Source: Devosia psychrophila (GTDB lineage: Bacteria; Pseudomonadota; Alphaproteobacteria; Rhizobiales; Devosiaceae). Taken from it: DNA of 40,335 nucleotides. Under the pieces are notes generated by a model. It had not been told where the DNA came from. It worked only from the letters and a program-made list of their open reading frames with translations, and ran no database searches. This document shows positions 16,008 through 24,821 of the stretch, piece by piece; position 1 is the first letter of the stretch, and each line of letters starts with the position of its first letter. The DNA is taken from the NCBI RefSeq assembly GCF_000971275.1, contig NZ_LAPV01000074.1:1-40335 (forward strand), given 5' to 3'. The position numbers and the translations under genes were made by a program.

Positions 16008-17074
16008 CAGGCCGCAAACCGGATCGGCAGGAGCGAGGCGGTAAAGCCGGGTCCCAATGCTGCCAGCATCATCTGGCCGTGGGGTGCATCGGCAAGAAGG
16101 CGCTCCAGAACAAACATCACGGTCGGCGCTGACATATTGCCGTAATCCCGCAAGATACCACGCTCGTGGTCGAGGACGTCCTGGCCCAGATGCAAAGCGC
16201 CCTCGATGGCGTCCACCACCTTTGCGCCGCCAGGGTGGCAGATAATCCGGGCCAAATCCGCTTGAGCCAAGCCCATGCGCTCCATCCCGCTTTCGACGGC
16301 CGCGGCAAAGTGCTGCTTGACGAATTCCGGGATTGACCGATCGAAGACCACGCCAAACCCGGCCTCGTCGACGTCCCAGCCCATGATGGCCAGCGTATCG
16401 GGCCAGGTATGTTCCTCACCATGGCCAAACTGGCCCAGACTGTTGCCTTCGGTCGAGATACAGGCCGCCGCGGCGCCGTCCCCAAACAGCACGGTCGCTA
16501 TGATGTCGGCCTTTTGCAAGCGATCCTCACGAAACGACAATGTGCAGGCTTCGACGCAAACGAACAGGACCTTGCTTCCTGGAGACGCGCTTGCCAAACG
16601 CGCAGCAATCGACAAGCCGGAAACACCTCCCGCACAGCCAAGCCCGAACACCGGTACCCGATGCACATCAGACCTGAACGGCATTGTCACCATGGCGCGA
16701 GCATCGAGCGTCGGCGTGGCGATCCCCGTGGACGTCACCGTCACGATGCAGTCCACCTCATCGGCTGTCCAGCCAGCGGCCGTCAGTGCATTTTGCGCTG
16801 CGCCGATAAACATTTCCGGCGCGCCTTGCAAATACGCCAGCGTTCGACTCGGCCAGTCTTGAGGCTGTTCGAACCATTCAAAGGGCACCGCCGAATAGCG
16901 TCTGTCGATCACGGCGTTTTCGAAGGATTTGGTCAACCGCTCGAATTCGGGATAGCGCTCGCCCAACACACGTTTCGCAACAATTTTCACCATTTCCTGC
17001 GGCAGTTCGTAAGGCGGCACATGGGTAGAAAGCGCAATCAGGTGGGCCATAGGCAGATGCATCATGGACGTCAT
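16007..17074 (-). CDS. Type III polyketide synthase (chalcone/stilbene synthase family)
   Basis: 355 residues, a normal size for bacterial alkylpyrone/alkylresorcinol-type synthases. The catalytic triad is complete: C147 in VFGLGCAGGVSGL, H280 in ICHPGGAKV and N313 in RDYGNMSAPTVMF. It condenses an acyl-CoA starter with malonyl-CoA units, independently of carrier protein, usually giving alkylpyrones or phloroglucinol-type products. The first ATG (17074) follows GAAGG; internal Met codons at positions 4, 5 and 9 leave some doubt about the start. The expected methyltransferase partner downstream is truncated. It probably shares a transcript with the cytochrome b561 gene 66 bases upstream. Confidence 0.92.
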   Translation of the reverse strand: MTSMMHLPMAHLIALSTHVPPYELPQEMVKIVAKRVLGERYPEFERLTKSFENAVIDRRYSAVPFEWFEQPQDWPSRTLAYLQGAPEMFIGAAQNALTAAGWTADEVDCIVTVTSTGIATPTLDARAMVTMPFRSDVHRVPVFGLGCAGGVSGLSIAARLASASPGSKVLFVCVEACTLSFREDRLQKADIIATVLFGDGAAAACISTEGNSLGQFGHGEEHTWPDTLAIMGWDVDEAGFGVVFDRSIPEFVKQHFAAAVESGMERMGLAQADLARIICHPGGAKVVDAIEGALHLGQDVLDHERGILRDYGNMSAPTVMFVLERLLADAPHGQMMLAALGPGFTASLLPIRFAA

Positions 17075-17140
17075 AGGTAACCTTCGACTAGCCGGTGCTT
17101 TCCCGGTCAGGGATTATTCTCGACCGAAACCACCAAAGGC

Positions 17141-17641
17141 CTAACGGCCAGGCACCAGGATTCGACGCAAAGTGCCGTCACGTTTGATGAACTGATGGTA
17201 GAGGGCCGCAACGACATGCACGGCGATGAGCACGATAAATACGGGTTTGCCCAGTTTATGAATGTCGCCGAAAGCGTCCGACACATAAACCGTCAGCAGT
17301 CCTAACAAGGGCATGGCAAACAGCATCAGGTAAAAAGCCCAATGCACCAGCCTGGCAGCCCAGTCCATCCAGGTGGGCGTCCCGGCCAGGCGCTGCGGTA
17401 CACCTTGCATGAGCCGGACACCCAGCCGGACGAGGACGAGCACCAGAATGGCAATGCCAAACCAGTAATGTCCTATGCTGACTGCGGTATCGACACTCGA
17501 TGCAGTCGTGCCTTCTTCTGCGGCATCGCGCACGTTGGTCATGCCCTCGCCAAATATCAGTTGAAATGCCACAAGCGCAGCGATGACCCAGTGCAGGGTA
17601 ATCTGAAGCTTCGAATAACCTGACGTCTGGGTCCCGTTCAT
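17141..17641 (-). CDS. Cytochrome b561-family membrane protein
   Basis: 166 residues, four transmembrane helices. The conserved His residues that ligate two b-hemes are visible: H17 in LQITLHWVIAAL, the His of VSIGHYWFG, the His of ARLVHWAFYL and those in IAVHVVAALYHQF. It is similar in length to E. coli CybB, a superoxide:ubiquinone oxidoreductase. The ATG at 17641 is preceded by AGGAAAG. It is transcribed toward the type III PKS and may supply redox chemistry or simply share a promoter. Confidence 0.88.
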   Translation of the reverse strand: MNGTQTSGYSKLQITLHWVIAALVAFQLIFGEGMTNVRDAAEEGTTASSVDTAVSIGHYWFGIAILVLVLVRLGVRLMQGVPQRLAGTPTWMDWAARLVHWAFYLMLFAMPLLGLLTVYVSDAFGDIHKLGKPVFIVLIAVHVVAALYHQFIKRDGTLRRILVPGR

Positions 17642-17901
17642 TTTCGACTTTCCTGTAGTGGCGCGGCAACATTGCCGGTAATCGGACAGCTTATGCGATT
17701 CGCTTGTGGCAACGACACTTGACGCCTAGTGGAGGCAAGGCCGACGGGGACATGTGCATGGTCAATGCTATGGCATGAGTTTTTCGGACCGTCTCGCTGC
17801 AGCAGCAATTCTTACAGCGATGTATATTTGGCGACAGGCGGCCGTGAGTTCGGGGGCCGACAAGGGTGACATCAACCGCTCCAACCCCGATGAGCTCACC
17901 C

Positions 17902-18501
17902 ATGAAACTGTATCAGCTTGCCTTCGCCGCCTGCCTCATCGCCACGCCGATCGCGACTACGGCTCACTTCGTGGTCCCCGCAACTGCGGCCGCCACTGCT
18001 AGCGCGCTCGGCGACCTGTCTGCCATGCGCACGATTGTCGCCGATGCTCAGGCGCTGGTCGCTGCCAAGGATGCCGCGGCCGCCAAGGCCCGGATCACCG
18101 AATTTGAAACCGCCTGGGATCAGGCGGCCAATGACTTGCGGGGCAAAGATGCCTCCAAATGGGATGCCGTCGACTTGGCGGCCGACGCTGCACTCGATGC
18201 CGTGCGTAACGATGCTCCGACTGCCGACGCCACTTTGACGGCGCTCCTGGCCCAGCTCGACAATCCCGGCGCTGCCGACGCGGCAGGTGTCGCTACCACC
18301 GATACCTCTGGCAAGCCCGTGCCCTGCGAAGACATGCTGGCGCAATATCGTACGGTCGAACCGAAAACTGCATCGCTGCCGGATGCGGACAAAGCCAAGG
18401 TCGCCGAACTCGAGGCCAAGGGCCTGGAGCGCTGCAATGCCGATGACGATAAGCGGGCCGACGACTTCTTTGCCCAGGCCATCCAGCTGATAGGCGCATG
18501 A
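17902..18501 (+). CDS. Small exported helical protein of unknown function
   Basis: 199 residues. MKLYQLAFAACLIATPIATTA looks like a signal peptide, and the start at 17902 was chosen for that; ATG 17890 and 17866 are in frame but would bury the signal. The mature part is Ala/Asp-rich and helical, with two Cys (PCEDML and LERCNADD) that could form one disulfide. I do not recognise a named family. Its stop overlaps the start of the COG4705-type membrane protein (ATGA), so the two are made together and the protein may be its periplasmic partner. Confidence 0.75.
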   Translation: MKLYQLAFAACLIATPIATTAHFVVPATAAATASALGDLSAMRTIVADAQALVAAKDAAAAKARITEFETAWDQAANDLRGKDASKWDAVDLAADAALDAVRNDAPTADATLTALLAQLDNPGAADAAGVATTDTSGKPVPCEDMLAQYRTVEPKTASLPDADKAKVAELEAKGLERCNADDDKRADDFFAQAIQLIGA

Positions 18502-19313
18502 TGAAAAACCTGAACTATAGCGGACCCGGCGCCGAGACGGTCGTTTCGGGCGGCGTCCCGGCCCTCAATCGCGTCCCTCGCGTCACCGTCGATTTCTGGC
18601 TCATCAAGCTGATGGCCGTGACGGTTGGCGAAACCGCCGCCGACTTCCTCGCGCTCAACATGGGCATTGGCTTGCAGACGACAACCCTAATCATGATGGC
18701 GGTGCTGGTGGTGGCGCTTAGTCTGCAGTTCAGCCGCAAGCGCTATGTACCCTGGACCTATTGGCTGGCCGTGGTGCTGGTCAGCGTCGTCGGTACGCTG
18801 ATTACCGACAACCTGGTCGATACGTTCGACGTGCCGCTCCTGACCACGACACTCGGCTGCAGCATCCTGCTGGCTGCCACCTTTGCCGCCTGGTTCGCCA
18901 GCGAAAAGACGCTGTCGATCCATACCATCGTCACCACGCGGCGCGAAATCTTCTATTGGCTTGCGATCCTGTTCACCTTTGCGCTTGGGACCGCCGTGGG
19001 TGACTATCTCGCCGAGACCCTGGGACTGGGCTATCTTGCCACGGGCCTCGTCTTCCTCGCCATCATTGCGGCCATCGCAGTTGCCCATCTTGTGTTCAAG
19101 GCCGATGCCATCCTGACCTTTTGGCTGGCCTATATCCTGACCAGGCCCCTCGGCGCCTCATTTGGCGATCTTCTGTCGCAGCCGATAGACTATGGCGGTC
19201 TGGGCCTTGGAACGATCGTAACCAGCGTCATTTTCCTGACCGTCATCGCTGCGCTGGTCGCTTACATGACGCTGGCGGCCCGTAAGCGCGATGCAAGGGC
19301 CATATCGGCCTGA
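18498..19313 (+). CDS. COG4705-type multi-repeat membrane protein
   Basis: 271 residues, about eight transmembrane helices built from recurring units: FWLIKLMAVTVGETAADFLA (about residue 31), YWLAVVLVSVVGTLITDNLV (about 90), FYWLAILFTFALGTAVGDYL (about 151) and FWLAYILTRPLGASFGDLLS (about 209). Each repeat carries an aromatic-Trp start and a Gly...Asp motif inside the membrane. This matches the uncharacterised membrane-anchored protein family COG4705. The ATG overlaps the preceding stop; a second ATG follows immediately. A two-component system lies directly downstream, suggesting that expression of this membrane protein is regulated by, or feeds, that system. The transported or sensed species is unknown. 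Confidence 0.82.
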   Translation: MMKNLNYSGPGAETVVSGGVPALNRVPRVTVDFWLIKLMAVTVGETAADFLALNMGIGLQTTTLIMMAVLVVALSLQFSRKRYVPWTYWLAVVLVSVVGTLITDNLVDTFDVPLLTTTLGCSILLAATFAAWFASEKTLSIHTIVTTRREIFYWLAILFTFALGTAVGDYLAETLGLGYLATGLVFLAIIAAIAVAHLVFKADAILTFWLAYILTRPLGASFGDLLSQPIDYGGLGLGTIVTSVIFLTVIAALVAYMTLAARKRDARAISA

Positions 19314-19386
19314 GCCCGTCGGGGCGGCGGTCTCTGGATCACCGTCCCGCATTGACGATGGCCCCCTTCTGACCGAGACTTCAGCC

Positions 19387-20058
19387 ATGCGTATCCTGTT
19401 CGTCGAAGATGATGCCCGCACCGCCGATTACGTCAAACGCGGGCTCACCGAGGCAGGCCATGTCGCCGACGTCATCGCCGATGGCCGTGATGCGCTGGTA
19501 CATGGCATGGCCGAACGCTTCGATGTCATGGTGGTCGACCGTATGTTGCCCGGCCTCGACGGACTGTCGCTGGTCAAGGCGTTCCGGGCGTCGGGCAATA
19601 CCACGCCCGTGTTGTTCCTGACCGCCGTGGGCGGCGTCGATGACCGGGTCGATGGTCTCGAAGCCGGCGGCGACGATTATCTGGTCAAGCCCTTTGCCTT
19701 TTCCGAACTGCTGGCGCGGCTCAACGCCCTAGCGCGGCGGCCGCCCCCGACTACGGAGAAAACCAAGCTGCAGGTCGCGGACCTCGAAATCGACCTGATC
19801 CGGCACTCCTGCCGGCGCGGCACGATGGCCATCGACCTGCTACCGCGCGAATTCGCACTTCTGACCTATCTCATGCAGAACGAAAACCGGGTGTTGACCC
19901 GCACCATGCTGCTCGAACGGGTGTGGGATTTTCATTTCGATCCGCAGACCAGCGTGGTCGAGACCCATATCAGCCGGCTGCGCGCCAAGATCGACAAGCC
20001 TTTTGCCAAGCCGTTGCTGCACACCATCCGCAGCACGGGTTACAGCCTGCATGCTTAG
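19387..20058 (+). CDS. OmpR/PhoB-family response regulator
   Basis: 223 residues. The receiver domain (1-115) has acidic pocket residues in FVEDDAR, phospho-acceptor D51 in VVDRMLPGLDG, the switch Thr in LFLTAVGG and the Lys of DDYLVKPFAF. The C-terminal winged helix contains LPREFALLTYLMQNENRVLTR, ETHISRLRAKID and TIRSTGYSL. ATG 19387 gives the canonical MRILFVEDD start; the frame is open further upstream but without family similarity. The sensor-kinase start lies inside its last codons (8-base overlap), so the pair is translationally coupled. Confidence 0.95.
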   Translation: MRILFVEDDARTADYVKRGLTEAGHVADVIADGRDALVHGMAERFDVMVVDRMLPGLDGLSLVKAFRASGNTTPVLFLTAVGGVDDRVDGLEAGGDDYLVKPFAFSELLARLNALARRPPPTTEKTKLQVADLEIDLIRHSCRRGTMAIDLLPREFALLTYLMQNENRVLTRTMLLERVWDFHFDPQTSVVETHISRLRAKIDKPFAKPLLHTIRSTGYSLHA

Positions 20059-21424
20059 GTCCCTTTATCGCAGCACGGCGATCCGGCTGATCGCGCCGCT
20101 CGGTTTGGCATTTCTGGTCTTTCTGTTGCTCGCCGGATTTGCCGCTTACCTGCTGATCCAGGGCGAGCTCGACGGACGCATGCGGCAGCAACTGGAACAG
20201 ACCTTTGCCGTCATCACCCAATCCTATGCGGAAAGTGACCTCACCGACCTGACAGAACTGGTGCGCAGCCACGCGGCGGCCAATCCGCGAGACCAACGGG
20301 TTTTTTTCCTGCGCGACGGCAACGGACTAAAGCTTGCCGGTAATATCGATCAGGCGCCAGGAGGCACCGGGTGGTCCGTCGTACCTGGCGCTGCCTTGGG
20401 CCTCGATGCGGATGACAGCTACCAGATTTATTCCGGATCGGCGGCTGACACGGAGCTGACCGTGGGCGCCAGTTTTGAAGAAAGCGACGCGGTGGGCGCC
20501 ATCGTGCGCAACATCCTGGGCTTGGCGGGGCTCGCCTTCACCGTTCTGGTCGTCATTGCCGGCCTGCTCATCGCCGTGCGCGGACAGCGCCGGATCAACG
20601 GCATTGCATCGACCATGGACCGGGTTGGGCGCGGCGAGCTGGCCTCGCGTATCCCGCTGCGAGCCAATCACGACGATCTCGATGATCTGTCCGTCCAGAT
20701 CAACCAAGCGCTCGATCGGCTCGCCAGTCTCGTAGAGGGGATGCGGCAGGTGAGCGTGGATATTGCGCATGACCTCAAGACGCCCCTCAACCGGCTGAGT
20801 TTCACTGTCCAGAACGCCATTGACGATGACGAAGCGGGCAAACCGATCGCTGGCCTGCTGCAGCAGGCGCAGGAAGAATCGCGCCAGATCAACACGACAT
20901 TCAATGCGCTGCTGCGCATTGCCCAGATAGAATCCGGTGCACGCCGCGCGCGGTTCAAGCCCATAGCAATAGAGCCGGTCCTCGAAACGCTCTTCGATGC
21001 CTATGAGGAGGTTGCCCGTGAGCAGGAACAGGAACTGGTGTTTAACGCCGCGCCGCTGCCGCATATTATCGGCGACCGCGATCTGCTCACTCAAATGTTC
21101 GCCAATCTGATCGAGAATGCGATCCGCCATTGTCCGCGGGGGACCAGGATCACGCTGGCCAGCGTAGTGGAGCCGGACAAGGCGTTCAGCATCACTGTGT
21201 CGGACACCGGACCTGGCATTCCGGCGGCAGAACGCGATCGGGTGTTCCAGCGGCTGTATCGGCTGGACAAGAGCCGCAGCACGCCGGGCCACGGCTTGGG
21301 CTTGAGCTTGGTCAAGGCCATCGCCGACCTGCATGGGGCGAGCATCGATATCGGCGACAACAACCCAGGTCTGCGCATCGCCGTACGGTTTGTCGCTCAG
21401 CTCGCCATGTCCGCCGCGCCATAA
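20051..21424 (+). CDS. Sensor histidine kinase (EnvZ/QseC type)
   Basis: 457 residues. Transmembrane helix 1 is at about 12-34 and helix 2 at about 155-177, enclosing a periplasmic sensor domain of about 120 residues. HAMP follows at about 178-230. The DHp domain has phospho-acceptor H240 in VDIAHDLKTPLNRL. The catalytic domain shows the N box (NLIENAIRHC), G1 (DTGPGIP) and G2 (GHGLGLSLV). ATG 20051 (MLRSLYRSTAIRL) overlaps the regulator stop. An upstream ATG at 20003 is in frame but would lie deep in the regulator gene. The signal is not evident; the adjacent exported protein and repeat membrane protein are the natural targets. Confidence 0.93.
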   Translation: MLRSLYRSTAIRLIAPLGLAFLVFLLLAGFAAYLLIQGELDGRMRQQLEQTFAVITQSYAESDLTDLTELVRSHAAANPRDQRVFFLRDGNGLKLAGNIDQAPGGTGWSVVPGAALGLDADDSYQIYSGSAADTELTVGASFEESDAVGAIVRNILGLAGLAFTVLVVIAGLLIAVRGQRRINGIASTMDRVGRGELASRIPLRANHDDLDDLSVQINQALDRLASLVEGMRQVSVDIAHDLKTPLNRLSFTVQNAIDDDEAGKPIAGLLQQAQEESRQINTTFNALLRIAQIESGARRARFKPIAIEPVLETLFDAYEEVAREQEQELVFNAAPLPHIIGDRDLLTQMFANLIENAIRHCPRGTRITLASVVEPDKAFSITVSDTGPGIPAAERDRVFQRLYRLDKSRSTPGHGLGLSLVKAIADLHGASIDIGDNNPGLRIAVRFVAQLAMSAAP

Positions 21425-21487
21425 ACCATTGCATCGCCTCGCGCGCATTCGCACCCCTTCCGTTTCATCTCACAGAAAGGTCACACC

Positions 21488-21922
21488 ATGGAAGCTCCAC
21501 TATCGTCCTGGCTGTTTTGGGCCCTGCTGTCGGCTGGCTTTGCCGCGCTCACCGCCATTTTCGCCAAGATAGGCATCGAGAACGTCAATTCCGACTTTGC
21601 GACCCTGATCCGCACCGTGGTCATCTTGATCGTCGCGGCCGGTATCGTGGCAGCCACAGGCCATTGGCAGGCTCCAGGGACGCTTTCGAGCAAGACCTGG
21701 ACCTTCCTGATTCTATCCGGCGTCGCCACCGGGCTGTCCTGGCTATGCTATTTCCGCGCCCTTCAACTCGGCAAGGCGGCCCAGGTAGCCCCAATCGACA
21801 AGCTCAGCGTCGTTCTCGTCGCCATATTCGCGGCCCTATTGCTCGGAGAACGCCTGCCGCCCACCGGCTGGCTAGGCATCGGCCTGATTGCCGGCGGTGC
21901 CGTGTTGGTGGCTGTCTCCTGA
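21488..21922 (+). CDS. Half-size EamA-domain membrane transporter
   Basis: 144 residues with five predicted helices and a single EamA domain, ending LLLGERLPPTGWLGIGLIAGGAVLVAVS; full-length EamA permeases have two copies and about 300 residues. The APIDKLSVVLVAIFA segment is typical. Single-domain members are known and probably work as dimers, so the size need not mean truncation. AAAGG precedes the ATG. It lies 63 bases after the sensor kinase and may belong to the same transcript. Substrate unknown. Confidence 0.85.
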   Translation: MEAPLSSWLFWALLSAGFAALTAIFAKIGIENVNSDFATLIRTVVILIVAAGIVAATGHWQAPGTLSSKTWTFLILSGVATGLSWLCYFRALQLGKAAQVAPIDKLSVVLVAIFAALLLGERLPPTGWLGIGLIAGGAVLVAVS

Positions 21923-21934
21923 CGGTCCATCGGC

Positions 21935-22040
21935 TCAAATCTATCAAAGTGGTTTGAGTCATTATTTCTGATTGCATGCGACGCGACTGCAAGTGCCCAC
22001 TTCGCCTCAAAAGCAGCCGGTCTGCATCCCACCCCATCCC
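21935..22040. other. Junction where the dehydratase pseudogene loses its 3' end
   Basis: Family similarity of the dehydratase stops abruptly near 22040 after HNPMGPLAS. The next roughly 100 bases toward the EamA gene do not code for the missing C-terminus in any frame. The block has the look of a dispersed intergenic element. I cannot prove repetition inside this window. Confidence 0.3.
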
Positions 22041-22940
22041 GGAAGCCAGCGGACCCATCGGGTTATGTGGCGCCACACCGACGAAATAAGCCTCCGCCAA
22101 CGCTGCGATCCGGCGCATCTCTGAAATGCCGCCAACAACGCAGATGTCGGGCTGGATCAGGTAGGCACCCTTTACCTGCAGCAATCGAAGGAATTCGTTG
22201 CGGCTATAGAGAGATTCGCCCGTGGCCAGGGCGCAATTCAGACCCTGGTTCAGTTCCCCATAGAGCTCGATGTTTTCGGGACGCAGGGGTTCCTCGTAGA
22301 ACAGCGGATCATAAGGCGCCAGGACATTGCCAAGCTGGCGGGCCGAATTGACGTCGAAGATCTTGGCCTGGGCATCAAAGGCGATTTCGTAGTCCTGATT
22401 TACGCTTTCCCGCAGCTGCCGGAAATACTCGGCAGAGGTGCGGACGACCTCCCCCCAGCGGTTGCTATTGGGCTCCAGCCGCCATGGGCTGAGTTTGAAA
22501 GCGGAAAAACCCCACTCGCTATTGAGCCGGTCGAGCTCATCTTTGGCGGTGGGCAAGTCTGAAGCGGTGTAAACGCCGGCATAGACCTTGATGCGGTCAC
22601 GGACTTCTCCGCCAAGCATCTTTTACACAGGCACGCCGCGGGCTTTCGCCGCCAGATCCCAAAGGCAATGATCGAAGCCCGATATGGCCGCAAGCCCAAG
22701 CGCACCAGGCGGAAAGCGGCACTGCTGGATCATGTAGTTGAAGAGATATTCAACGCGCGACGGATCCTGGCCAGCGATGAAATTATAGAGGTAGTCGAGG
22801 AGCGGTGGCAGGGCCAGGTCGGGACCATGGTTGTAGCACTCGCCCTAACCCGTGAGGCCGTCATCGGTGTCGAGCGCGATGATAACGCGTGGACGGTCCT
22901 TGTCGCGTGTCACGTAGACCCGCATGCGGTCGATTTTCAT
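22040..22940 (-). pseudogene. Enolase-superfamily sugar-acid dehydratase (galactonate dehydratase-like), inactivated
   Basis: From ATG 22940 (AGAGGGG ribosome-binding site) the frame reads MKIDRMRVYVTRDKDRP and continues in one frame, broken by TAG at 22845-22847 (codon 32, in GLTG*GECYNHG, where relatives have Trp) and TAA at 22623-22625 (codon 106, in GVPV*KMLGG, where Tyr or similar is expected). The later part shows mandelate-racemase/muconate-lactonizing hallmarks: KLSPWR, FDAQAK, FYEEPLRPEN, ATGESLYSR and PHNPMGPLA. The C-terminal 60-80 residues are missing. Two nonsense codons plus a lost 3' end mean it is dead. The EEPLRPEN and GESLYSR motifs point to the galactonate/mannonate dehydratase group. 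Confidence 0.88.
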
Positions 22941-23014
22941 TGAGTTTCCCCTCTTTGAACGACAGGCCGCGCGCAGGCGCCAGACCTGACTGGCCGGTGG
23001 CCAGAATTGAAATT

Positions 23015-23769
23015 TCAGGCCGCCACAACAGCGCCTTCGGGCCGATATCCGAGGCTGCCCTCGCGCAGCATGCGCGTGTATGGGTGCTGAACCTTGCCGT
23101 CGATCATGGCCTGGCGCGTCGATATCTCCGCCAATTGGCCATCCTTCATCACGACGATGCGGTCGCACAGATGGGCCACCACGGCCATGTCGTGGCTGAC
23201 GAGCACATAGGTCAGGCCGGCGCGTTCTCTCAGGTCTCTGAGAAGATTGAGGATTTCGGCCTGGATGGACACGTCGAGCGCCGATGTCGGCTCATCGAGC
23301 AGCAGGATTTCCGGTTCAAGGATCAGTGCGCGTGCAATGGCGACGCGTTGGCGTTGGTCTCCCGACAGCTGGTGGGGATAGGGGAAGCGAAAGCGCGGCA
23401 GCAAGCCGACCTGGTCCAGGGCCTTCTCCTCCCGCTCCTCGTGATCGGCAATACCATGGATTACCAGCGGCTCCATAAGGATGCCGCCGATGGTGTGGCG
23501 AGGGTGAAGCGAACCGAATGGGTCCTGGAAAACCATCTGCTGGCGGCGTAGCGGCGTAACTGATCGTGGTTGCGTTTCTTCCAGCCAAGCTGATCGCCGG
23601 CGATAGTGATGCTGCCGTGCCAGTCTTTTAGGCGTCCGGCTATCGCACCGAGCAATGTGGATTTGCCGCAGCCGGATTCCCCGACGAGGCCGAAGCATTC
23701 GCCCTTCTTTACTGGGAGATCGATACCCTTCACCGCATGGTTGGTGCGCGAACAGGGCTTTGCAATCAT
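23015..23769 (-). pseudogene. Dpp/Opp-type ABC ATPase (DppF/OppF-like), frameshifted
   Basis: The first half (23769 down to about 23559) has Walker A in [14 protein letters not shown] and runs to KRNHDQLRR. The second half is in another frame and has the Q-loop QQMVFQDPFGSLHPR, signature LSGDQRQRVAIARAL, Walker B ILLLDEPTSALD and H-loop VLVSHDMA. The break coincides with a perfect 8-bp tandem duplication, GCGGCGTA at 23543-23550 and 23551-23558. Removing one copy restores DQLRRQQMVFQDP, exactly the family sequence. The N-terminus is also short by roughly 20 residues, beginning only 12 codons before AVKGID. It abuts the binding-protein-like gene (ATGA) and precedes the dead dehydratase, so a former operon has decayed. 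Confidence 0.9.
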
Positions 23770-24821
23770 TTAGAATGGCCTTGAGTGGCGACCAATATTC
23801 GCATGGCATCAATGATGGCCCTCGGTGCCGGCAGGTGCCAGATGACCTGGTAGGCCTCGACTACATCTAATGGCGTCACTTCGCGTCCGGCCAGCGCGAC
23901 CCATGGTGGCACCGACAACCCCAGCAGGGCCGCAACTGTCACCCGAGCGGCCGCGCTGCCCTGATCATAGGGCATCTGGGCGCCGACCCCTTTGATCATG
24001 CCACGGCGGACCATATCGAGGGCGACGTCATTGCCCAGGTCCACTGTCGTGACGGGAATGTCGAAGCCCTGCTGCGCGAGCGCCCGGACCGCCTTCATCG
24101 CCGGCACGTCCCAGACCGCAAAAATGCCTGACAGGCCGCGAGCCTTCTCCACCATCGCCAGCGCGGCCGGCCCGGCATCCTCCAGCTCGGCAAATCGTTC
24201 TCGGACCAGGGTGACGTCCGGTCGGTGGATGCCCATCCATTTGCGGAACGCAATCTCGCGCTCGTGGGTGGCAAAGAAGTCGATGCCGTAGCCCAGGATG
24301 CCGGCGGCGCCGTTCGGCGGGATATGGTCCGACAGCATGGCGGCGCAGCTTTGGCCCAGGCCAAAATTGTCGGTCGAGACGACGCTGGCATAGTCGGCAC
24401 CGGGCAGCATGCCGGTCGGGGCATTGTCCAGCAGCACCAGTTTACGACCGCTGTGGGCCAGGGCCCGATGGGCCGCCGCGACGCGCGTATTGCCGATTGG
24501 GATCGAGATTACCGCGTCGACCGGCTCACGCGCCAGCCGGGTCAGGGCGGCGATCTGCAATTCGACGTCGAAATTGCAATCGACCACTTCAACGACGGCA
24601 GCGGAATAGAGGCCCAGCGTAGCGGCAATGCCCGCTAGTTCCTGCTTTGACCAATCGCTGGTGGTGGTGTGCAGGACCACTGCCACCGCAAAGCGGCGCG
24701 CCTTGGCCTCGACGGCGTCGCCCTCGGTCAGCTGAATCTGGTCGGCGGGCACGGCGCGCTCTCCATGCGGACCCAGGCCTGCAATCGGCTTGGCGGTATC
24801 CACTGGCGTCTTGCCGTTCAT
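23766..24821 (-). CDS. Signal-less RbsB-like sugar-binding protein (putative cytoplasmic sensor)
   Basis: 351 residues of the periplasmic-binding-protein family 4 fold (ribose type). It starts [20 protein letters not shown], with no signal peptide, lipobox or helix-turn-helix, so it should stay in the cytoplasm. It is clearly paralogous to the exported binding protein at 27220-28338: shared blocks include DWS..., VVSTDNFG (VVSADNYG), IFAVWDVPA (IWAVWDVPA), [13 protein letters not shown] (TTIDLGENVAIDM) and [13 protein letters not shown] (IKGLGAQRPFDQG). Its ATG overlaps the stop of the ROK gene (ATGA); the open frame extends further upstream but only inside that gene. I infer a ligand-sensing partner of the ROK protein. 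The alternative is a binding protein that has lost its export signal. Confidence 0.8.
   Translation of the reverse strand: MNGKTPVDTAKPIAGLGPHGERAVPADQIQLTEGDAVEAKARRFAVAVVLHTTTSDWSKQELAGIAATLGLYSAAVVEVVDCNFDVELQIAALTRLAREPVDAVISIPIGNTRVAAAHRALAHSGRKLVLLDNAPTGMLPGADYASVVSTDNFGLGQSCAAMLSDHIPPNGAAGILGYGIDFFATHEREIAFRKWMGIHRPDVTLVRERFAELEDAGPAALAMVEKARGLSGIFAVWDVPAMKAVRALAQQGFDIPVTTVDLGNDVALDMVRRGMIKGVGAQMPYDQGSAAARVTVAALLGLSVPPWVALAGREVTPLDVVEAYQVIWHLPAPRAIIDAMRILVATQGHSK

Noticed and set aside
20327..21454. Long 375-codon open frame antisense to the sensor kinase
   Set aside because: It mirrors the kinase codons in GC-rich DNA, is low in family-like motifs, has no ribosome-binding site, and the sense gene has all kinase motifs.
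21488..21922. EamA gene as a truncated pseudogene
   Set aside because: Single-EamA proteins of about 140 residues are a known group, and this one has a ribosome-binding site, a clean start and a natural end.
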